64,000 nt of DNA from Erwinia sp. S63 (GTDB lineage: Bacteria > Pseudomonadota > Gammaproteobacteria > Enterobacterales > Enterobacteriaceae): the NCBI RefSeq assembly GCF_016625195.1, contig NZ_JACVUP010000001.1:682001-746000 (forward strand), in the 5' to 3' direction. The stretch's first letter is position 1. Each line of letters begins with the position of its first letter. A program made the position numbers and the translations under genes. Of the stretch, positions 19,405 to 30,020 are shown one piece after another. A model generated the notes under the pieces. The model saw only the letters and a program-made list of their open reading frames with translations, was not told where the DNA came from and did no database searches.

Positions 19405-20994
19405 ATGAAGAATCTTGCCAGCCAAATTCACGCCTTCGGTAAAGCCTTGATGATGCCGATCTCCGTTATTGCCGCCGCCGGGATCTTTCTTGGTCTGGCT
19501 GCGGCGATGCAGAATCCCGCCGTCACCGGTGATGCCTTTGCCAATATGCAGGTGCCACAACTGATTATTGGTTTTATCCGTAAAGTGGCAGCGGCACTGT
19601 TTGCCAATCTGCCGGTGTTCTTCGCCGTTGCCAGTGCGATTGGTTTAGCTAAAGCAGAGAAGCCCACTGCCGCTTTTGCTGCTGTCATTGGTTACATCGC
19701 CATGAACGTGGGCATTAACGCCACGCTGGCCGCGAAAGGACTGACCGCACTCACCACTACCCCTGCCGCCTTGCAGCAAGCGGGTATGGACCAAACTACC
19801 GCCATGATGACCTCGGCGGAGTACATCCAGATGTTGGGGATCTTCACCTACAACATGAGTGTGCTCGGCGGCGTGATTGCTGGGCTGATTACCGTGGTAC
19901 TGCACAACCGTTTCTACACTCAGCAACTGCCTACTGCGATCAGCTTCTTCGGTGGGCGGCGCCTGGTGCCCATCGTGACCGTTGTCGTGTTGCCCTTGAT
20001 TGGCGTGCTGCTGGCGCTGATCTGGCCGACCATGGGTCAGGGGATTGCGTGGGTGGGGCAGATGATTGGCAAAAGCGGGCAGTATGGTGCGTTTCTGCTG
20101 GGCACCGGGGAACGCCTGCTGATCCCGACGGGTTTGCATCATATCCTCAATGAGACGGTGCGCTTTACGCCCATCGGCGGTATGGCGACGGTGGATGGAC
20201 AAACCATTGTGGGCGCATTGAACATCTTCAACACCTCCTTGACCCATCCCGGCGCGATTCCTGATGACACGGTGCGCAGCGCCACGCAGTTTCTTGCTCA
20301 GGGCAAAATCCCGGTGATGATGTTTGGCTTACCTGCTGCTGCACTGGCGATCTATCACACCGCGCGCCCGGAGCATAAGCAGCGCGTGAAAGCGCTGGTG
20401 TTGGCGGGTGCACTGACCTCATTTACGACTGGTATCACCGAACCGCTGGAGTTCTGTTTTATCTTTGTGTCACCGGTGCTCTACATCCTGCACGCGCTAT
20501 TAACCGGCCTGTCATTTATGCTGATGTCGATGCTGCATCTGATGATCGGCAACGTGCAGGGCGGCGCAATCGATCTGGTGGTGTTCGGCATTCTTGGCGG
20601 CAGTAAGACCAACTGGTGGTGGACGGTGGCGCTTGGCGTGATTTATGCGCCGATTTATTATTACGGCTTCCGTTTCGTCATTATGCGTATGCGAGTAGAA
20701 ACGCCAGGACGTGAGTCGGATGAAGAGCCACAAACCGCGCAGGTGACAGCGGATGAACGCACTAAGGTGATTATCAGCGGGCTGGGCGGTGAGGCCAATA
20801 TAGAGGACGTCGATTGCTGTTTCACCCGCCTGCGGGTGCGCGTGAAAGAGATGAATGAAGTGGTCGATCAAACGTTGCTGACCACTGGCGCGAACGGTGT
20901 TAACCGGGTCAGCGATCACGATGTGCAGGTCATTTACGGTCCGCAGGTGGAGAAAATTGCTAACGACGTGAAAAGTGCACTGGGCGTGGCATAA
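19405..20994 (+). CDS. PTS glucose/maltose-superfamily IIBC permease
   Basis: 529-residue phosphotransferase transporter. The IIC membrane domain (about 1-430) carries GTGERLLIPTGLHHILNE and GITEPLEFCFIF. A C-terminal IIB domain (about 445-529) has the phosphorylatable Cys in DVDCCFTRLRVRV. No IIA domain is fused or adjacent, so phosphate must come from another IIA such as Crr. Resemblance is to the maltose/alpha-glucoside members (MalX, GlvC/AglA) as much as to GlcNAc or glucose types, so the sugar is left open. An AAAGGGCGCGCACC stretch precedes the ATG. Confidence 0.85.
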   Translation: MKNLASQIHAFGKALMMPISVIAAAGIFLGLAAAMQNPAVTGDAFANMQVPQLIIGFIRKVAAALFANLPVFFAVASAIGLAKAEKPTAAFAAVIGYIAMNVGINATLAAKGLTALTTTPAALQQAGMDQTTAMMTSAEYIQMLGIFTYNMSVLGGVIAGLITVVLHNRFYTQQLPTAISFFGGRRLVPIVTVVVLPLIGVLLALIWPTMGQGIAWVGQMIGKSGQYGAFLLGTGERLLIPTGLHHILNETVRFTPIGGMATVDGQTIVGALNIFNTSLTHPGAIPDDTVRSATQFLAQGKIPVMMFGLPAAALAIYHTARPEHKQRVKALVLAGALTSFTTGITEPLEFCFIFVSPVLYILHALLTGLSFMLMSMLHLMIGNVQGGAIDLVVFGILGGSKTNWWWTVALGVIYAPIYYYGFRFVIMRMRVETPGRESDEEPQTAQVTADERTKVIISGLGGEANIEDVDCCFTRLRVRVKEMNEVVDQTLLTTGANGVNRVSDHDVQVIYGPQVEKIANDVKSALGVA

Positions 20995-21009
20995 CACATT
21001 TAGTTACCA

Positions 21010-21175
21010 CGCTAATAATAAAATTAGCAATCAATGTTAAATCCCCCTAGCTGAGATGGGAGATGATGACTTCGCCCCTTCAAGAGCTAAGCCATTAAGA
21101 GTGCCGGAGATAAGCGCCGGGTGGGGCATTAACTTTCAACCGAAGGCTGCCAAACGGCAGCCTTTGTGCTTTTTG
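21010..21175 (+). ncRNA. Structured 3'/intergenic RNA ending in a terminator (candidate)
   Basis: The 240-base gap between the PTS gene and the LysR gene opens with an inverted repeat (GCTAAT-N6-ATTAGC, 21010-21027). A segment whose GCCCC (around 21076) can pair with GGGGC (around 21123) follows, enclosing a CCGG...CCGG hairpin. It ends with a strong intrinsic terminator AAGGCTGCC-AAAC-GGCAGCCTT (21143-21164) and a T-rich tail. It is either a folded 3' UTR or a separate small RNA; I do not recognise a riboswitch class. Confidence 0.4.
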
Positions 21176-21234
21176 CAGGGTGAAACGGATAAAGCTGCGC
21201 GGGTTTGCTAACATAGCGCGATCGTGACTTCAGG

Positions 21235-22143
21235 GTGGATGCCAAAATCGACATCAAGCAATTGATATATCTCTGCAATCTAGAGCGTGAGCGCCATTTT
21301 GGCCGCGCGGCAGAGGCCAGTTTTGTCAGCCAGCCGACATTATCGATGCGGTTAAAAAACCTTGAGCGTGAACTGGGCCTATCGCTGATCAATCGCAGCA
21401 ACAACTTCGATGGCTTTACGCCGGAAGGGGAACGCGTGCTGACCTGGGCGCGTGAGATCGTGTCGGTCTACTCGGGCCTGAAGCTGGAAGTCGAATCGCT
21501 TAAGCACGGCGTCAACGGCACGCTGCGACTCGGCGTGATGCCACAGTGCAGTGTCGCGTTACCGGCGTTACTCAAAGCGGTTGAAACGCGTTATCCGCAG
21601 CTGGATTATCGTGTCTCCGCCATGAGTGCGGACCAACTGCTGGAAGCCCTCAACAGCCATACGGTGGACGGCGGGATTGGCTTCTTCGAACTCACCGCCC
21701 TGCGAGAACTACACTTCCAGACCGCACTGTTAAAAGATCCCGGCGTGGAGGCGATTTTTAATTCTCAACATTTTCCGGATTTACTGCAGCACGACACGCT
21801 TTCACTTTCACAACTGGCGCAACAACCGCTGTGTCTCGCGGAACCCACGCGCTATTTCCGGCGTTACGTGGATAGCCAGCTGCGTGAAACCGGACTGTTA
21901 CCGCGAGTGATTGTGGAAAGTGCGTCGATTATGCAGTTGTTGCAGAGCGCGCAGGTGGGATTGGGCGTAATGGTGTCGCCGCGTGGACATTTACTGCCGG
22001 AGATGCTGCAAAATCTGGCTCGAAGACCGATTGAGATGGCGCCCATGGGACGCCAGGCTGCGTTAGTGATTGCTGAGCCGGGCAGGGCATCGCCGCTGGC
22101 TCAACATTTCTTTGACGAAGCGCGACGGCATCTGCCGGATTAA
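21235..22143 (+). CDS. LysR-family transcriptional regulator
   Basis: 302 residues. The N-terminal winged HTH (about 8-66) has the pattern HFGRAAEASFVSQPTLSMRLKNLE, and a LysR effector-binding domain follows. The only plausible start in frame is the GTG at 21235, with a weak CAGG just upstream. The effector is unknown. The stop overlaps the stop of the convergent AhpD-like gene by four bases; that pairing, rather than the upstream PTS gene, may hint at the target, but this is inference. Confidence 0.85.
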   Translation: MDAKIDIKQLIYLCNLERERHFGRAAEASFVSQPTLSMRLKNLERELGLSLINRSNNFDGFTPEGERVLTWAREIVSVYSGLKLEVESLKHGVNGTLRLGVMPQCSVALPALLKAVETRYPQLDYRVSAMSADQLLEALNSHTVDGGIGFFELTALRELHFQTALLKDPGVEAIFNSQHFPDLLQHDTLSLSQLAQQPLCLAEPTRYFRRYVDSQLRETGLLPRVIVESASIMQLLQSAQVGLGVMVSPRGHLLPEMLQNLARRPIEMAPMGRQAALVIAEPGRASPLAQHFFDEARRHLPD

Positions 22144-23267
22144 CGCGTTTCGCCCAGCGCCATCCCTAACCGATCCTGCCAACTGGCAAACGCCACTGCC
22201 TGCAACAGTGTGAAAATGCGCTCGGTTCCCCATCCTGCATTCAGCAAAGGCTGCAGGTGTGCCGCGCTAAAGCGCTCTGGCATGCGAACCAACTGGGCGC
22301 AAACGCCAATTAACGGCTGCGTTTCACTCGCTTTATCAACATCCGCCAGCAACGCTTCGCGCTGACTGCCGGCATGACGTGCGAACTGGCGCTGACAGCC
22401 CAGGATACGCGCACTGGTTGCCAGCGCCAACGCGACTTCTTCGTCATGATGTTCGCCGATACGCTGTTGCAAGGTTGCCCAGCCATACAGCGCCTGCGCG
22501 TCATGCACCAGCAACCAAATCGCCTCGACCAATCCTTCTATACCCTGACAAAAGGTCATCGCCGCCAGTTGATCGGCACTGGCATAGCGCAATTCAACCG
22601 GCTTAAGCGCGTGCTGCCATGCAACGTCACGGGCAAAGAACGTGACATCAGCATCCGCTGGCGGTGTTACGCCGGGTATCCAGCGCACCGGCAAGCCCAT
22701 CAGAGCCTGCAGTGCCGCGACCACTCGCGCCTGATAGCTGACAAATCCCACCAGTTGATTGAGGGTGACAATATCCGGCTCAGTGAGCCCGACGGCATCC
22801 AGTGCGCTAATGCTCCCGGCGTTAATCAGTGCCGGTTGCATCGCTAGCTGACGTGCATACTGCGTGATTTGCGTCAGGCGATTGTTGCTCTCACGCGATG
22901 AATCCGGCCCCGGCAGCGGGTTGAGCCGTGCAGAGTAGTGATTACACAGTCGCTGCACCCCTGCAACCTGCGCCACCGTCAACGCGGTACTGAGACGATC
23001 GTAGAGCGTTAAGGTATGGGTTAATGAGTTGCTGAGGCCATCCGGCAGCAAAATCTGGCTAAGATCGCGCGCTGCCAGCAACGCTGGCTGGAAGCGAGTG
23101 AACAGCGGCTGCAGTGCAGTGGCTTCCTGCTGCAGACCCAATAAAAAACGATCTTCGATATAAGCGGCTTCGGGCACTAATGGCGCGGTGGCATGTGTGT
23201 GCGGGCGAGTCTGGCTTTCATAAAACCAGTGGTCATGGCCGGGAGAACGGCGTTGTTCCATGGTCAT
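22140..23267 (-). CDS. Tandem AhpD-fold (CMD-like) protein
   Basis: 375 residues. Two regions read as carboxymuconolactone-decarboxylase/AhpD-like helical units. The first (about 60-190) ends in GLTEPDIVTLNQLVGFVSYQ. The second (about 225-370) has LGCQRQFARHAG and ends in LLQAVAFASWQDRLGMA. AhpD enzymes use CxxC plus His. Here the second unit keeps only the first Cys and the His (CQRQFARH) and the first unit has no clear site, so peroxidase activity is doubtful. It resembles fused CMD/alkylhydroperoxidase-domain proteins found near flavin monooxygenase clusters, but no such cluster is here. Confidence 0.65.
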   Translation of the reverse strand: MTMEQRRSPGHDHWFYESQTRPHTHATAPLVPEAAYIEDRFLLGLQQEATALQPLFTRFQPALLAARDLSQILLPDGLSNSLTHTLTLYDRLSTALTVAQVAGVQRLCNHYSARLNPLPGPDSSRESNNRLTQITQYARQLAMQPALINAGSISALDAVGLTEPDIVTLNQLVGFVSYQARVVAALQALMGLPVRWIPGVTPPADADVTFFARDVAWQHALKPVELRYASADQLAAMTFCQGIEGLVEAIWLLVHDAQALYGWATLQQRIGEHHDEEVALALATSARILGCQRQFARHAGSQREALLADVDKASETQPLIGVCAQLVRMPERFSAAHLQPLLNAGWGTERIFTLLQAVAFASWQDRLGMALGETR

Positions 23268-23502
23268 TCCTTGCGCAAAAAACGGTTTGGGTACACGACG
23301 GGCAAATCTGAAAAGCGCATCGCCACCAAAAGGCTAGCTTATCGTCGCTGAAGCACCGGCTGTGGCAAAAGAATGAAGGGGAATAATTAAGATCGAATGA
23401 ATCTATACGTCAGATAATTCAAGCGGTAGCACGTTGAAGGGGGGCAGTTTAGAGGGGAAGTCAGACGTGAACTGGGTGCTGAGAGAGCGAAACCTTCGCA
23501 GA

Positions 23503-23530
23503 GAAAAAAGGCGAGCACCAGGCTCGCCTT
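23503..23530 (-). terminator. fabI terminator
   Basis: GGCGAGC / GCTCGCC hairpin followed by six T residues on the minus strand, just past the fabI stop. The 230 bases to its right, up to the AhpD-like gene start, show nothing else recognisable. Confidence 0.85.
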
Positions 23531-23536
23531 CAGAAC

Positions 23537-24325
23537 TTATTTCAGTTCCAGCTCGTTCATCGCGGCAATGCTGAAGCCGCCATCAACGTGTACCACTTCA
23601 CCGGTGATACCACCCGCCAGGTCAGAGCACAGGAAGGCCGCAGAGTTACCCACGTCTTCGATGGTCACGGTACGGCGAATCGGCGTAACGGCTTCACAGT
23701 GAGCCAGCATCTTACGGAAATCTTTGATGCCTGATGCTGCCAGGGTACGGATTGGACCCGCGGATACGGCGTTAACACGCGTACCTTCAGGACCCATCGC
23801 GTTCGCCATGTAGCGCACGTTGGCTTCCAGAGAAGCTTTAGCCAGACCCATCACGTTGTAGTTCGGGATCGCGCGCTCTGCACCCAGGTAAGACAGGGTC
23901 AGAAGGGCTGAGTTCGGGTTCAGCATCGCACGGCACTCTTTTGCCATCGCTACGAAGCTGTAGGCAGAGATGTCGTGAGCGATTTTGAAGCCTTCACGGG
24001 TCACGGCGTTCACGTAGTCACCATCCAGCTGATCGCCAGGTGCGAAACCGATTGAGTGAACGAAACCGTCAAATTTTGGCCAGGTTTTTGCCAGTTCGGT
24101 GAACAGCGCAGTGATGCTCTCGTCTTCTGCCACATCGCACGGCAGAACAATGTCAGAACCCAAATCTTTAGCGAACTCTTCCACACGACTTTTCAATTTG
24201 TCGTTCTGGTAGGTGAAAGCCAGTTCTGCGCCCTGTTTGTGCATCGCCTGTGCAATACCGTAGGCAATGGAGAGTTTACTGGCAACGCCAGTAATCAGAA
24301 TGCGCTTACCGGAAAGAAAACCCAT
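23537..24325 (-). CDS. fabI: Enoyl-[ACP] reductase (NADH)
   Basis: Short-chain dehydrogenase of 262 residues catalysing the last step of each fatty-acid elongation cycle; the triclosan target. It begins [20 protein letters not shown] with the nucleotide-binding glycine turn, contains the catalytic Tyr-x6-Lys in YNVMGLAKA, and ends NELELK as in E. coli. The start at 24325 fits the family N-terminus; a longer in-frame reading to 24364 does not. It precedes the sap operon in opposite order of transcription to E. coli's own map only by window orientation. Confidence 0.97.
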   Translation of the reverse strand: MGFLSGKRILITGVASKLSIAYGIAQAMHKQGAELAFTYQNDKLKSRVEEFAKDLGSDIVLPCDVAEDESITALFTELAKTWPKFDGFVHSIGFAPGDQLDGDYVNAVTREGFKIAHDISAYSFVAMAKECRAMLNPNSALLTLSYLGAERAIPNYNVMGLAKASLEANVRYMANAMGPEGTRVNAVSAGPIRTLAASGIKDFRKMLAHCEAVTPIRRTVTIEDVGNSAAFLCSDLAGGITGEVVHVDGGFSIAAMNELELK

Positions 24326-24465
24326 AGCTGTAATCCTTATGGTCATTGTTGTTGGCGGTCGCAATGATTAAATAGTAGGCGACCGACGTTAATCGACGTG
24401 CGGATTCTAGCACGTCTCTCTCAAATGCGGTAAATCGCACCGCGTTTTCGCGATGTGATGATCGA

Positions 24466-25269
24466 TCAACGAACTTTTCGCCAGGCTTCAGCGGTTAAGG
24501 CTTCGCCAAAGTGGCTGGTGATCAGGCGTTTGGTGAGGTCGTGCAGCGGCGAGGCCAGCACATCTGCAGTGCCGCCACGTTCCACCACTTCGCCCTGATG
24601 CATCACCAGCACCTGATCGCTGATGTGCTTCATCATGCCGATATGCTGCGTCACATAAATATAGGCGATGCCGTGCTTCTCCTGCAGTTCCAACATCAGA
24701 TTCACCAGCTGCGAACGCATGGTCATGTCCAGTGAGGCGAGGGCCTCATCGGCGACAATCACTTTCGGCTGCAGGATCAGTGCGCGAGCCAGTGCCAGAC
24801 GCTGCTTCTGGCCAGGAGCCAGCATATGCGGATAGTAACCGGCATGATCGCGCAGCAAACCTACCTGGCGCAGTGTGGCAATAATGCGCTTCTCTCGCTC
24901 TTCATCATCCAGTTCGGTGTTCAGGCGCAGCGGTAAATCAAGGATCTGACTGACGCGCTGGCGCGGATTAAGCGAGGTCGAAGGATCCTGAAAAATCATG
25001 CGAATGCGCTGACTGCGATAGCCGTAGTCGCCATACTCCAGCGGATGGTCGTCAATCAGCATCTCGCCATCGGTGGGTTCCACCATGCCGCTTAGCATCT
25101 TGGCCAGCGTCGATTTGCCTGAGCCGTTTTCACCTATCACTGCCAGCGTCTGCTTTTCCCGCAGGGTGAAACTCACGCCTTTCACCGCTTCGACATGCTG
25201 TCGACGAAACAGTCCCGTGCGGTAACGGTAGGTTTTACTGAGATTGCGCACTTCCAATAGCGTTTCCAT
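24466..25269 (-). CDS. sapF: Sap transporter ATP-binding protein SapF
   Basis: 267-residue ABC ATPase with Walker A GENGSGKS, Walker B VIVADEA and the degenerate signature LAPGQKQRLA that also typifies E. coli SapF. Last gene of sapABCDF, starting two bases after sapD. The Sap system is associated with antimicrobial peptide resistance and, in E. coli, putrescine export. Confidence 0.95.
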   Translation of the reverse strand: METLLEVRNLSKTYRYRTGLFRRQHVEAVKGVSFTLREKQTLAVIGENGSGKSTLAKMLSGMVEPTDGEMLIDDHPLEYGDYGYRSQRIRMIFQDPSTSLNPRQRVSQILDLPLRLNTELDDEEREKRIIATLRQVGLLRDHAGYYPHMLAPGQKQRLALARALILQPKVIVADEALASLDMTMRSQLVNLMLELQEKHGIAYIYVTQHIGMMKHISDQVLVMHQGEVVERGGTADVLASPLHDLTKRLITSHFGEALTAEAWRKVR

Positions 25270-25271
25270 GC

Positions 25272-26267
25272 TTACTGCCCCTCCACATTTAACGGGAAGT
25301 GACAGGCAAACAGATGCGATTTAGTGCCGGTGAGGCGCGGCGTCTCAATGCATTTACGCTGCGCATACGGGCAACGCGGTCCCAGACGACAGCCAATCGG
25401 TAAATGCTCCAGTGAGGGAATCGCGCCGGAAAGCGTATTCAGGCGGCTTTTATGCGGCAGCGCACTACCAAAGTCGGGCATCGCGCGGATCAGCGCCTGG
25501 GTATAAGGATGATGCGGCGTGTCCATTAAATCTTCACTCTGCGCGGTTTCGACGGTCTGACCGCAGTACATCACGTTAATGCGATCGGCCCACTGGCTCA
25601 TGGTGCGCAGGTCATGGCTGATCAGCAAAATCGTGGTGTTGTTATTTTGATTCAGGCGGCTAAGCAAGCGGAATATTTGTGCCTGCGTAGTGGGTTCCAT
25701 GGCATTGGTCGGCTCATCGGCGATCAGCAGACGTGGCTGATTGGCCAGTGCGATGGCGATCATCACCTTCTGACACTCACCGTCCGTCAGTTCATACGGG
25801 AAGCTGCGCATGATGTCTTTGTGATCTTTAATGCCCACGCGGTGCAACAGTTCGATGGCGCGCGCTTTGCGCCAGAACCACAAACGCTGATACCAGCGGC
25901 CTTTAAAGGTCCAGCGCGGGATAGCCTGCATCAACTGGCGGCCGATGCTTTCTGACGGATCCAGACAGGATTGGGGTTCCTGGAAAATCATCGACACGTT
26001 ATGGCCGACAATACGGCGTCGTTCGCGCGGCGACAGGCGAAGTAAATCGATATCGTCGAACACCATGCGATCGGCGGTGACGCGCCAGTTATCTTTGGTT
26101 ACACCACAAATCGCTTTGGCAATCAGACTTTTGCCAGAGCCAGATTCACCCACCAGCCCACGCACTTCACCTTCACTGAGCGTCAGGTTAATGCGATCCA
26201 CTGCCTTCACCGGACCTTCTGAAGTCATAAACTCGATAGTGAGATTGCGAATATCAAGTAACGGCAT
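25272..26267 (-). CDS. sapD: Sap transporter ATP-binding protein SapD
   Basis: 331-residue ABC ATPase of the oligopeptide type. Walker A is GESGSGKS, Walker B is LLIADEPT and the signature is [12 protein letters not shown], unusual but family-typical. The C-terminal oligopeptide-transporter extension contains [15 protein letters not shown]. Its start overlaps the sapC stop (TAATG). SapD also binds Trk potassium channels in E. coli. Confidence 0.96.
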   Translation of the reverse strand: MPLLDIRNLTIEFMTSEGPVKAVDRINLTLSEGEVRGLVGESGSGKSLIAKAICGVTKDNWRVTADRMVFDDIDLLRLSPRERRRIVGHNVSMIFQEPQSCLDPSESIGRQLMQAIPRWTFKGRWYQRLWFWRKARAIELLHRVGIKDHKDIMRSFPYELTDGECQKVMIAIALANQPRLLIADEPTNAMEPTTQAQIFRLLSRLNQNNNTTILLISHDLRTMSQWADRINVMYCGQTVETAQSEDLMDTPHHPYTQALIRAMPDFGSALPHKSRLNTLSGAIPSLEHLPIGCRLGPRCPYAQRKCIETPRLTGTKSHLFACHFPLNVEGQ

Positions 26268-27157
26268 TATTCAGCTCCCGCTTCTACGGCGCGACGAACG
26301 CCATCGCCCAGCAGGTTAACGATCAATACGCTGACCATCAGCGCCACGCCGGGCAGCATCACAGTCCAGGGCGCGACATAAATCAGCTCCAGCGCATCGC
26401 CGAGCATCGCTCCCCATTCCGGTGAGGGCAGTTGCGCCCCTAAATCGAGGAAACCGAGCGCGGCAATGTCGAGAATGGCCATGGATAGCGAACGGGTAAA
26501 TTCACTTACCAGCAGTGGCAACACGTTTGGCAGCACCGCGTTCCACAGAATATTCAGGTTACGCGCGCCGTCCAGACGCAGCGCCACCACATATTCTTTT
26601 TCCATCTCGTTATGTACCGCAGTATAGATCTCACGCACCAGACGCGGGATGATCGCCAGCAAAACGGCCAGCATGGCGTGTTCAAGACGCGGGCCTAAAA
26701 ATGCCACCACGATAATCGCCAGCAGCAGCGACGGAATGGAGAGCAAAGTATCCAGCACGTGATTCATCACGGCAGAGCGTAAACCATGAGTAATGCCCGC
26801 CAGAATACCGAGAACCAGGGCGCAGATTGCGGCCAACACCGTGACCAGCACGGCTGAGCCCACGGTCGGAGCCACACCGCTCAGCAGGCGACTGAGCACA
26901 TCGCGGCCCAAATCGTCGGTGCCGAGGAAGAAGGAGACATCGCCGTAGCGCGACCAGGAGGGCGGCAACAGTTGATAACCGAGGAATTGCTGGTCGATGC
27001 CGTAAGGCGACAGCAAGCCGCCAAACAGGCACAGGAACAGCAGGGCGCCGAAACCGTACAACCCAATCATGCCGCTGGTATCACGGTAAAAACGCTGCCA
27101 GAACAGACGAAACGGGCTGGGTAACTTCGTCTCTGCATAGATATCATCGTAAGGCAT
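26267..27157 (-). CDS. sapC: Sap transporter permease SapC
   Basis: 296-residue inner-membrane permease of the DppC type with about six transmembrane segments and the EAA-like loop ([21 protein letters not shown]). It overlaps the end of sapB by 14 bases. Confidence 0.95.
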   Translation of the reverse strand: MPYDDIYAETKLPSPFRLFWQRFYRDTSGMIGLYGFGALLFLCLFGGLLSPYGIDQQFLGYQLLPPSWSRYGDVSFFLGTDDLGRDVLSRLLSGVAPTVGSAVLVTVLAAICALVLGILAGITHGLRSAVMNHVLDTLLSIPSLLLAIIVVAFLGPRLEHAMLAVLLAIIPRLVREIYTAVHNEMEKEYVVALRLDGARNLNILWNAVLPNVLPLLVSEFTRSLSMAILDIAALGFLDLGAQLPSPEWGAMLGDALELIYVAPWTVMLPGVALMVSVLIVNLLGDGVRRAVEAGAE

Positions 27158-28109
27158 ACCATTCCTTGTGTTTCAACGGATTGAGCGCCGCACCCAGAAT
27201 ATCAGACAGCACGCTGACCAGAATCACCAGACCGCCGACTACCATCACACCGGCAGAGATGGCAGCATAATCCTGCTGACGAATGGCGTTGATCAACCAG
27301 CGGCCAATGCCCGGCCAGTTGAAAACCACTTCCGTAATCATCGCCAGCGTCAGCATGGTAGAGAACTGCAAACCCAGGCGGGGGATCACTGGCGGCAGCG
27401 CGTTGTGCAGCACATGGCGGCGAATCACGGTGAAGCGGGATAATCCACGCGTCGCCGCCGCCTTCACGTAGTTTTTATCCATCACATCACTGGTGCTGCT
27501 GCGCAGTAAACGAATCACCTCGGTGGTCGGCGCGACGGCCAGTACCACCACTGGCAGAATCATATGGGTCAGGGCACTCATCAACATCTCATGGCGCCAC
27601 GGTGAAGGACTCAGCCAGGCATCAATCAGCGCAAAGCCGGTAATATTTTGCACCGGATAGAGCAGATCAAACCGTCCGGAAACCGGCAGCCAGCCCAGCG
27701 TCAGGGAGAAGAACAGGGTGAACAGCAGTGCCAGCCAGAACACCGGCATCGAGAAACCGAGCAGCGCCAGTGCGCTGATGGCTTTATCCTGCCATTTTTT
27801 GCGCATCACGCCCGCGCAAATCCCCAGCGGAATGCCGACCAGCAGCGCCAGCATGAAGGCCAGTATGCAAAGCTCCAGCGTGGCGGGGAACACTTCGCGC
27901 AGTTGCACGTCGATCAGCTGACCGTTGGTGCTTGAGACACCGAAGTCGAATTGCAGCAGGCCTTTAAACCAAAACCACCACGCATCAAACAGCGAGGCAC
28001 CTTCGAGCGGTGCATTCGGCGTAAAGTAGCTGAGACTGAAACTCACCAGCGACAGTAAAAACAGGGTGATCAGCAGCAACAATAGGCGACGCAGTATATA
28101 GATGATCAT
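27144..28109 (-). CDS. sapB: Sap transporter permease SapB
   Basis: 321-residue permease of the DppB type. The N-terminal [20 protein letters not shown] is a membrane anchor, and the cytoplasmic coupling loop [17 protein letters not shown] is visible. It begins two bases after sapA ends. Confidence 0.95.
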   Translation of the reverse strand: MIIYILRRLLLLLITLFLLSLVSFSLSYFTPNAPLEGASLFDAWWFWFKGLLQFDFGVSSTNGQLIDVQLREVFPATLELCILAFMLALLVGIPLGICAGVMRKKWQDKAISALALLGFSMPVFWLALLFTLFFSLTLGWLPVSGRFDLLYPVQNITGFALIDAWLSPSPWRHEMLMSALTHMILPVVVLAVAPTTEVIRLLRSSTSDVMDKNYVKAAATRGLSRFTVIRRHVLHNALPPVIPRLGLQFSTMLTLAMITEVVFNWPGIGRWLINAIRQQDYAAISAGVMVVGGLVILVSVLSDILGAALNPLKHKEWYALR

Positions 28110-28111
28110 GC

Positions 28112-29734
28112 TTACTCCTCGCTGCTCTCATCGCGGTAAACCCCGGCAAACGAGGCATTACCAAACGGACTCAGTACCAGACCTTTAATATCGTGGCGAT
28201 ATGCCTGCAAGCGCAACGATGATGCCAGCGGCAATACTGGCAGCTCCTGTGCCAGAATCTGTTGCGCCTGATCGTAACTGTCGATGCGCGCCGAGAGTTG
28301 CTGCGATAACAGTGCACGTTGCAGAGATTCATCAAACGCCGGTGAACACCAGTGCGCAAAGTTGGTTTGCGAACGAATAGCTGCACAGCTCAACAGCGGC
28401 CGGAAGAAACTATCCGGGTCATTACTGTCTGTCGCCCAGCCGGTTAGCGTCAGATCATGATTCATCGCCATCAGCTGCGCTTCCTGGAAACGGCCTTCCA
28501 CCGGGGCGATGGTGACGCGGACACCCACCTGAGCCAAATCGGCTTGCAGCAGCTCAGCAGTTTTCAGCGGACTGGGGTTCCAGGATTGTGAAGTGGTGGG
28601 CACCACGAGTCGCAAGTGCAGATCTTCCAGCCCGAGCGCTTTCAGCTCTTCACGTGCTTTCGCCGGATTGTATTCGGTGACGCGCGCGTCATTATCATAC
28701 GCCCAGGAAGCACGCGGTAAAATGGAGGCGGCGGTTTCGGCAGTGCCGTAATAGATCGATTCCATCAGGCGTTCGTTATTGATGGCCAGCGCCAGCGCGT
28801 GACGCACTTCCGGGCGATCCAGTGGCGGTTTGCGCGTGTTAAAAGCTAAATAGGCGATGTTCATGCCGGGGCGCAGCGTCATGCGCAAACGCGGGTCATC
28901 ACGCAGGATGGATAGCTGGCTGGCTGCCGGATAGGCCAGTACATCGCATTCGCCGGTGAGCAATTTCGAAAGACGTCCTGTTCCGCCCACGCCAAGATCG
29001 ATCACCACTTGCTGCAGACGCGGCACACCTTTCCAGTACTGCGGATTGCGCGCCAGGCGCAGATATTGCCCGGTGCGGTACTCGCTCAACTGGAACGGTC
29101 CGGTACCCACCGGTTCACGATCCAGACGCTCCTGCTGTCCTTTTGCTGTCAGCTTGTCGGCGTATTCCTGCGACAGGATTGGCGCGTAATGCGTGGCAAT
29201 GTGCCAGAGGAAAGAGGCATCCGGACTGTTGAGACGGATTTCTACCGTGTCGTTGTCCAGTTTTTTAACGCTTTGGACCGAATCAGAGAATTGCAGACTA
29301 TCGAAGTAGGGATAGCTGCCGCCATTGACGTTATGCCACGGATGCTGGCGGTCAAACATGCGCGCAAAGCTGAAAACCACATCATCGGCATTCATTTTGC
29401 GCGTCGGGTTAAACCAGTTGGTGTGCTGGAACGAGACGTCTTTGCGCAGATGGAAACGGTAAGTGGCACCGTTATCACGCACTTCCCAGCTCTGAGCCAG
29501 ATCAGGAATTAAGCGATAAGTATACGGGTCGACATCCAGCAGGCGGTCATAAAGCTGTGCGGCTAGCGTATCCACAACCAGGCCGCTGCTGACCATTTGC
29601 GGATTAAAGGTATTGACCGTGCCATTGACGCAATACACAAAGCCGCTGTTGCGGATGTTATTGGTTGGCGCGGCCAGCACAGACGCACTCAATGCGCTGA
29701 GAGCAAGCAGCAGCGAGGGGAATAATTTTGGCAT
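28112..29734 (-). CDS. sapA: Sap peptide-binding periplasmic protein SapA
   Basis: 540-residue SBP family 5 protein with a signal peptide ([21 protein letters not shown], cleavage after the second ALA region). It is highly similar to E. coli SapA through [16 protein letters not shown] and the C-terminal [16 protein letters not shown]. First gene of sapABCDF. The start at 29734 is chosen because it gives a proper signal peptide; the ORF extends 14 codons further upstream without a ribosome site. Confidence 0.95.
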   Translation of the reverse strand: MPKLFPSLLLALSALSASVLAAPTNNIRNSGFVYCVNGTVNTFNPQMVSSGLVVDTLAAQLYDRLLDVDPYTYRLIPDLAQSWEVRDNGATYRFHLRKDVSFQHTNWFNPTRKMNADDVVFSFARMFDRQHPWHNVNGGSYPYFDSLQFSDSVQSVKKLDNDTVEIRLNSPDASFLWHIATHYAPILSQEYADKLTAKGQQERLDREPVGTGPFQLSEYRTGQYLRLARNPQYWKGVPRLQQVVIDLGVGGTGRLSKLLTGECDVLAYPAASQLSILRDDPRLRMTLRPGMNIAYLAFNTRKPPLDRPEVRHALALAINNERLMESIYYGTAETAASILPRASWAYDNDARVTEYNPAKAREELKALGLEDLHLRLVVPTTSQSWNPSPLKTAELLQADLAQVGVRVTIAPVEGRFQEAQLMAMNHDLTLTGWATDSNDPDSFFRPLLSCAAIRSQTNFAHWCSPAFDESLQRALLSQQLSARIDSYDQAQQILAQELPVLPLASSLRLQAYRHDIKGLVLSPFGNASFAGVYRDESSEE

Positions 29735-29894
29735 AGAACTCAACGATTCTGAGGCAATAGCGTGAGTGTATCGCAAACGTCATGCACTCCCCAAATTCGT
29801 GATGTTTCTGCGCTGTTTTTCACCAATATGGCGGTGAGGTAATCACAATGTTAGTGTGGAAATGAGAAAAATTCTCAATTAGGGCTTTACAGAT

Positions 29895-29913
29895 GATAAT
29901 AGGAATGATTATT
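29895..29913. promoter_or_regulatory. Fur box in the ryhB promoter
   Basis: GATAATAGGAATGATTATT agrees with the 19-base Fur consensus at 14 positions. It lies directly before the predicted ryhB start and aligns base for base with the E. coli ryhB promoter (GAATGATTATTATT). Iron-loaded Fur should block transcription. Confidence 0.85.
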
Positions 29914-29921
29914 ATTCATCT

Positions 29922-30012
29922 GCGCTTCGACGGTGGCTCTACCGAAGAAGAGCACGACATTGCTCACATTGCTTCCAGTATTAAGTTGCCCGCCTTGTGC
30001 GGGCTTTTTTTT
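29922..30012 (+). ncRNA. ryhB: Iron-responsive small RNA RyhB
   Basis: Contains the RyhB core GCACGACATTGCTCACATTG followed by CTTCCAGTATT, identical to E. coli RyhB as I recall it. The transcript starts at GCGCTTCGACGG (E. coli GCGATCAGG) and ends in a GCCCGC-CTTGT-GCGGGC terminator with eight T residues (30005-30012). Predicted length of 91 nt matches E. coli (about 90). It sits between divergently placed sapA and pspF rather than at the E. coli yhhX/yhhY site. It should repress iron-using proteins (for example sdh, sodB) with Hfq when iron is short. Confidence 0.92.
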
Positions 30013-30020
30013 GTGTGTCG

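Noticed and set aside
19645-20247. 200-codon minus-strand frame opposite the PTS gene
   Set aside because: His/Gln-rich composition typical of the antisense of membrane-protein genes; no signals.
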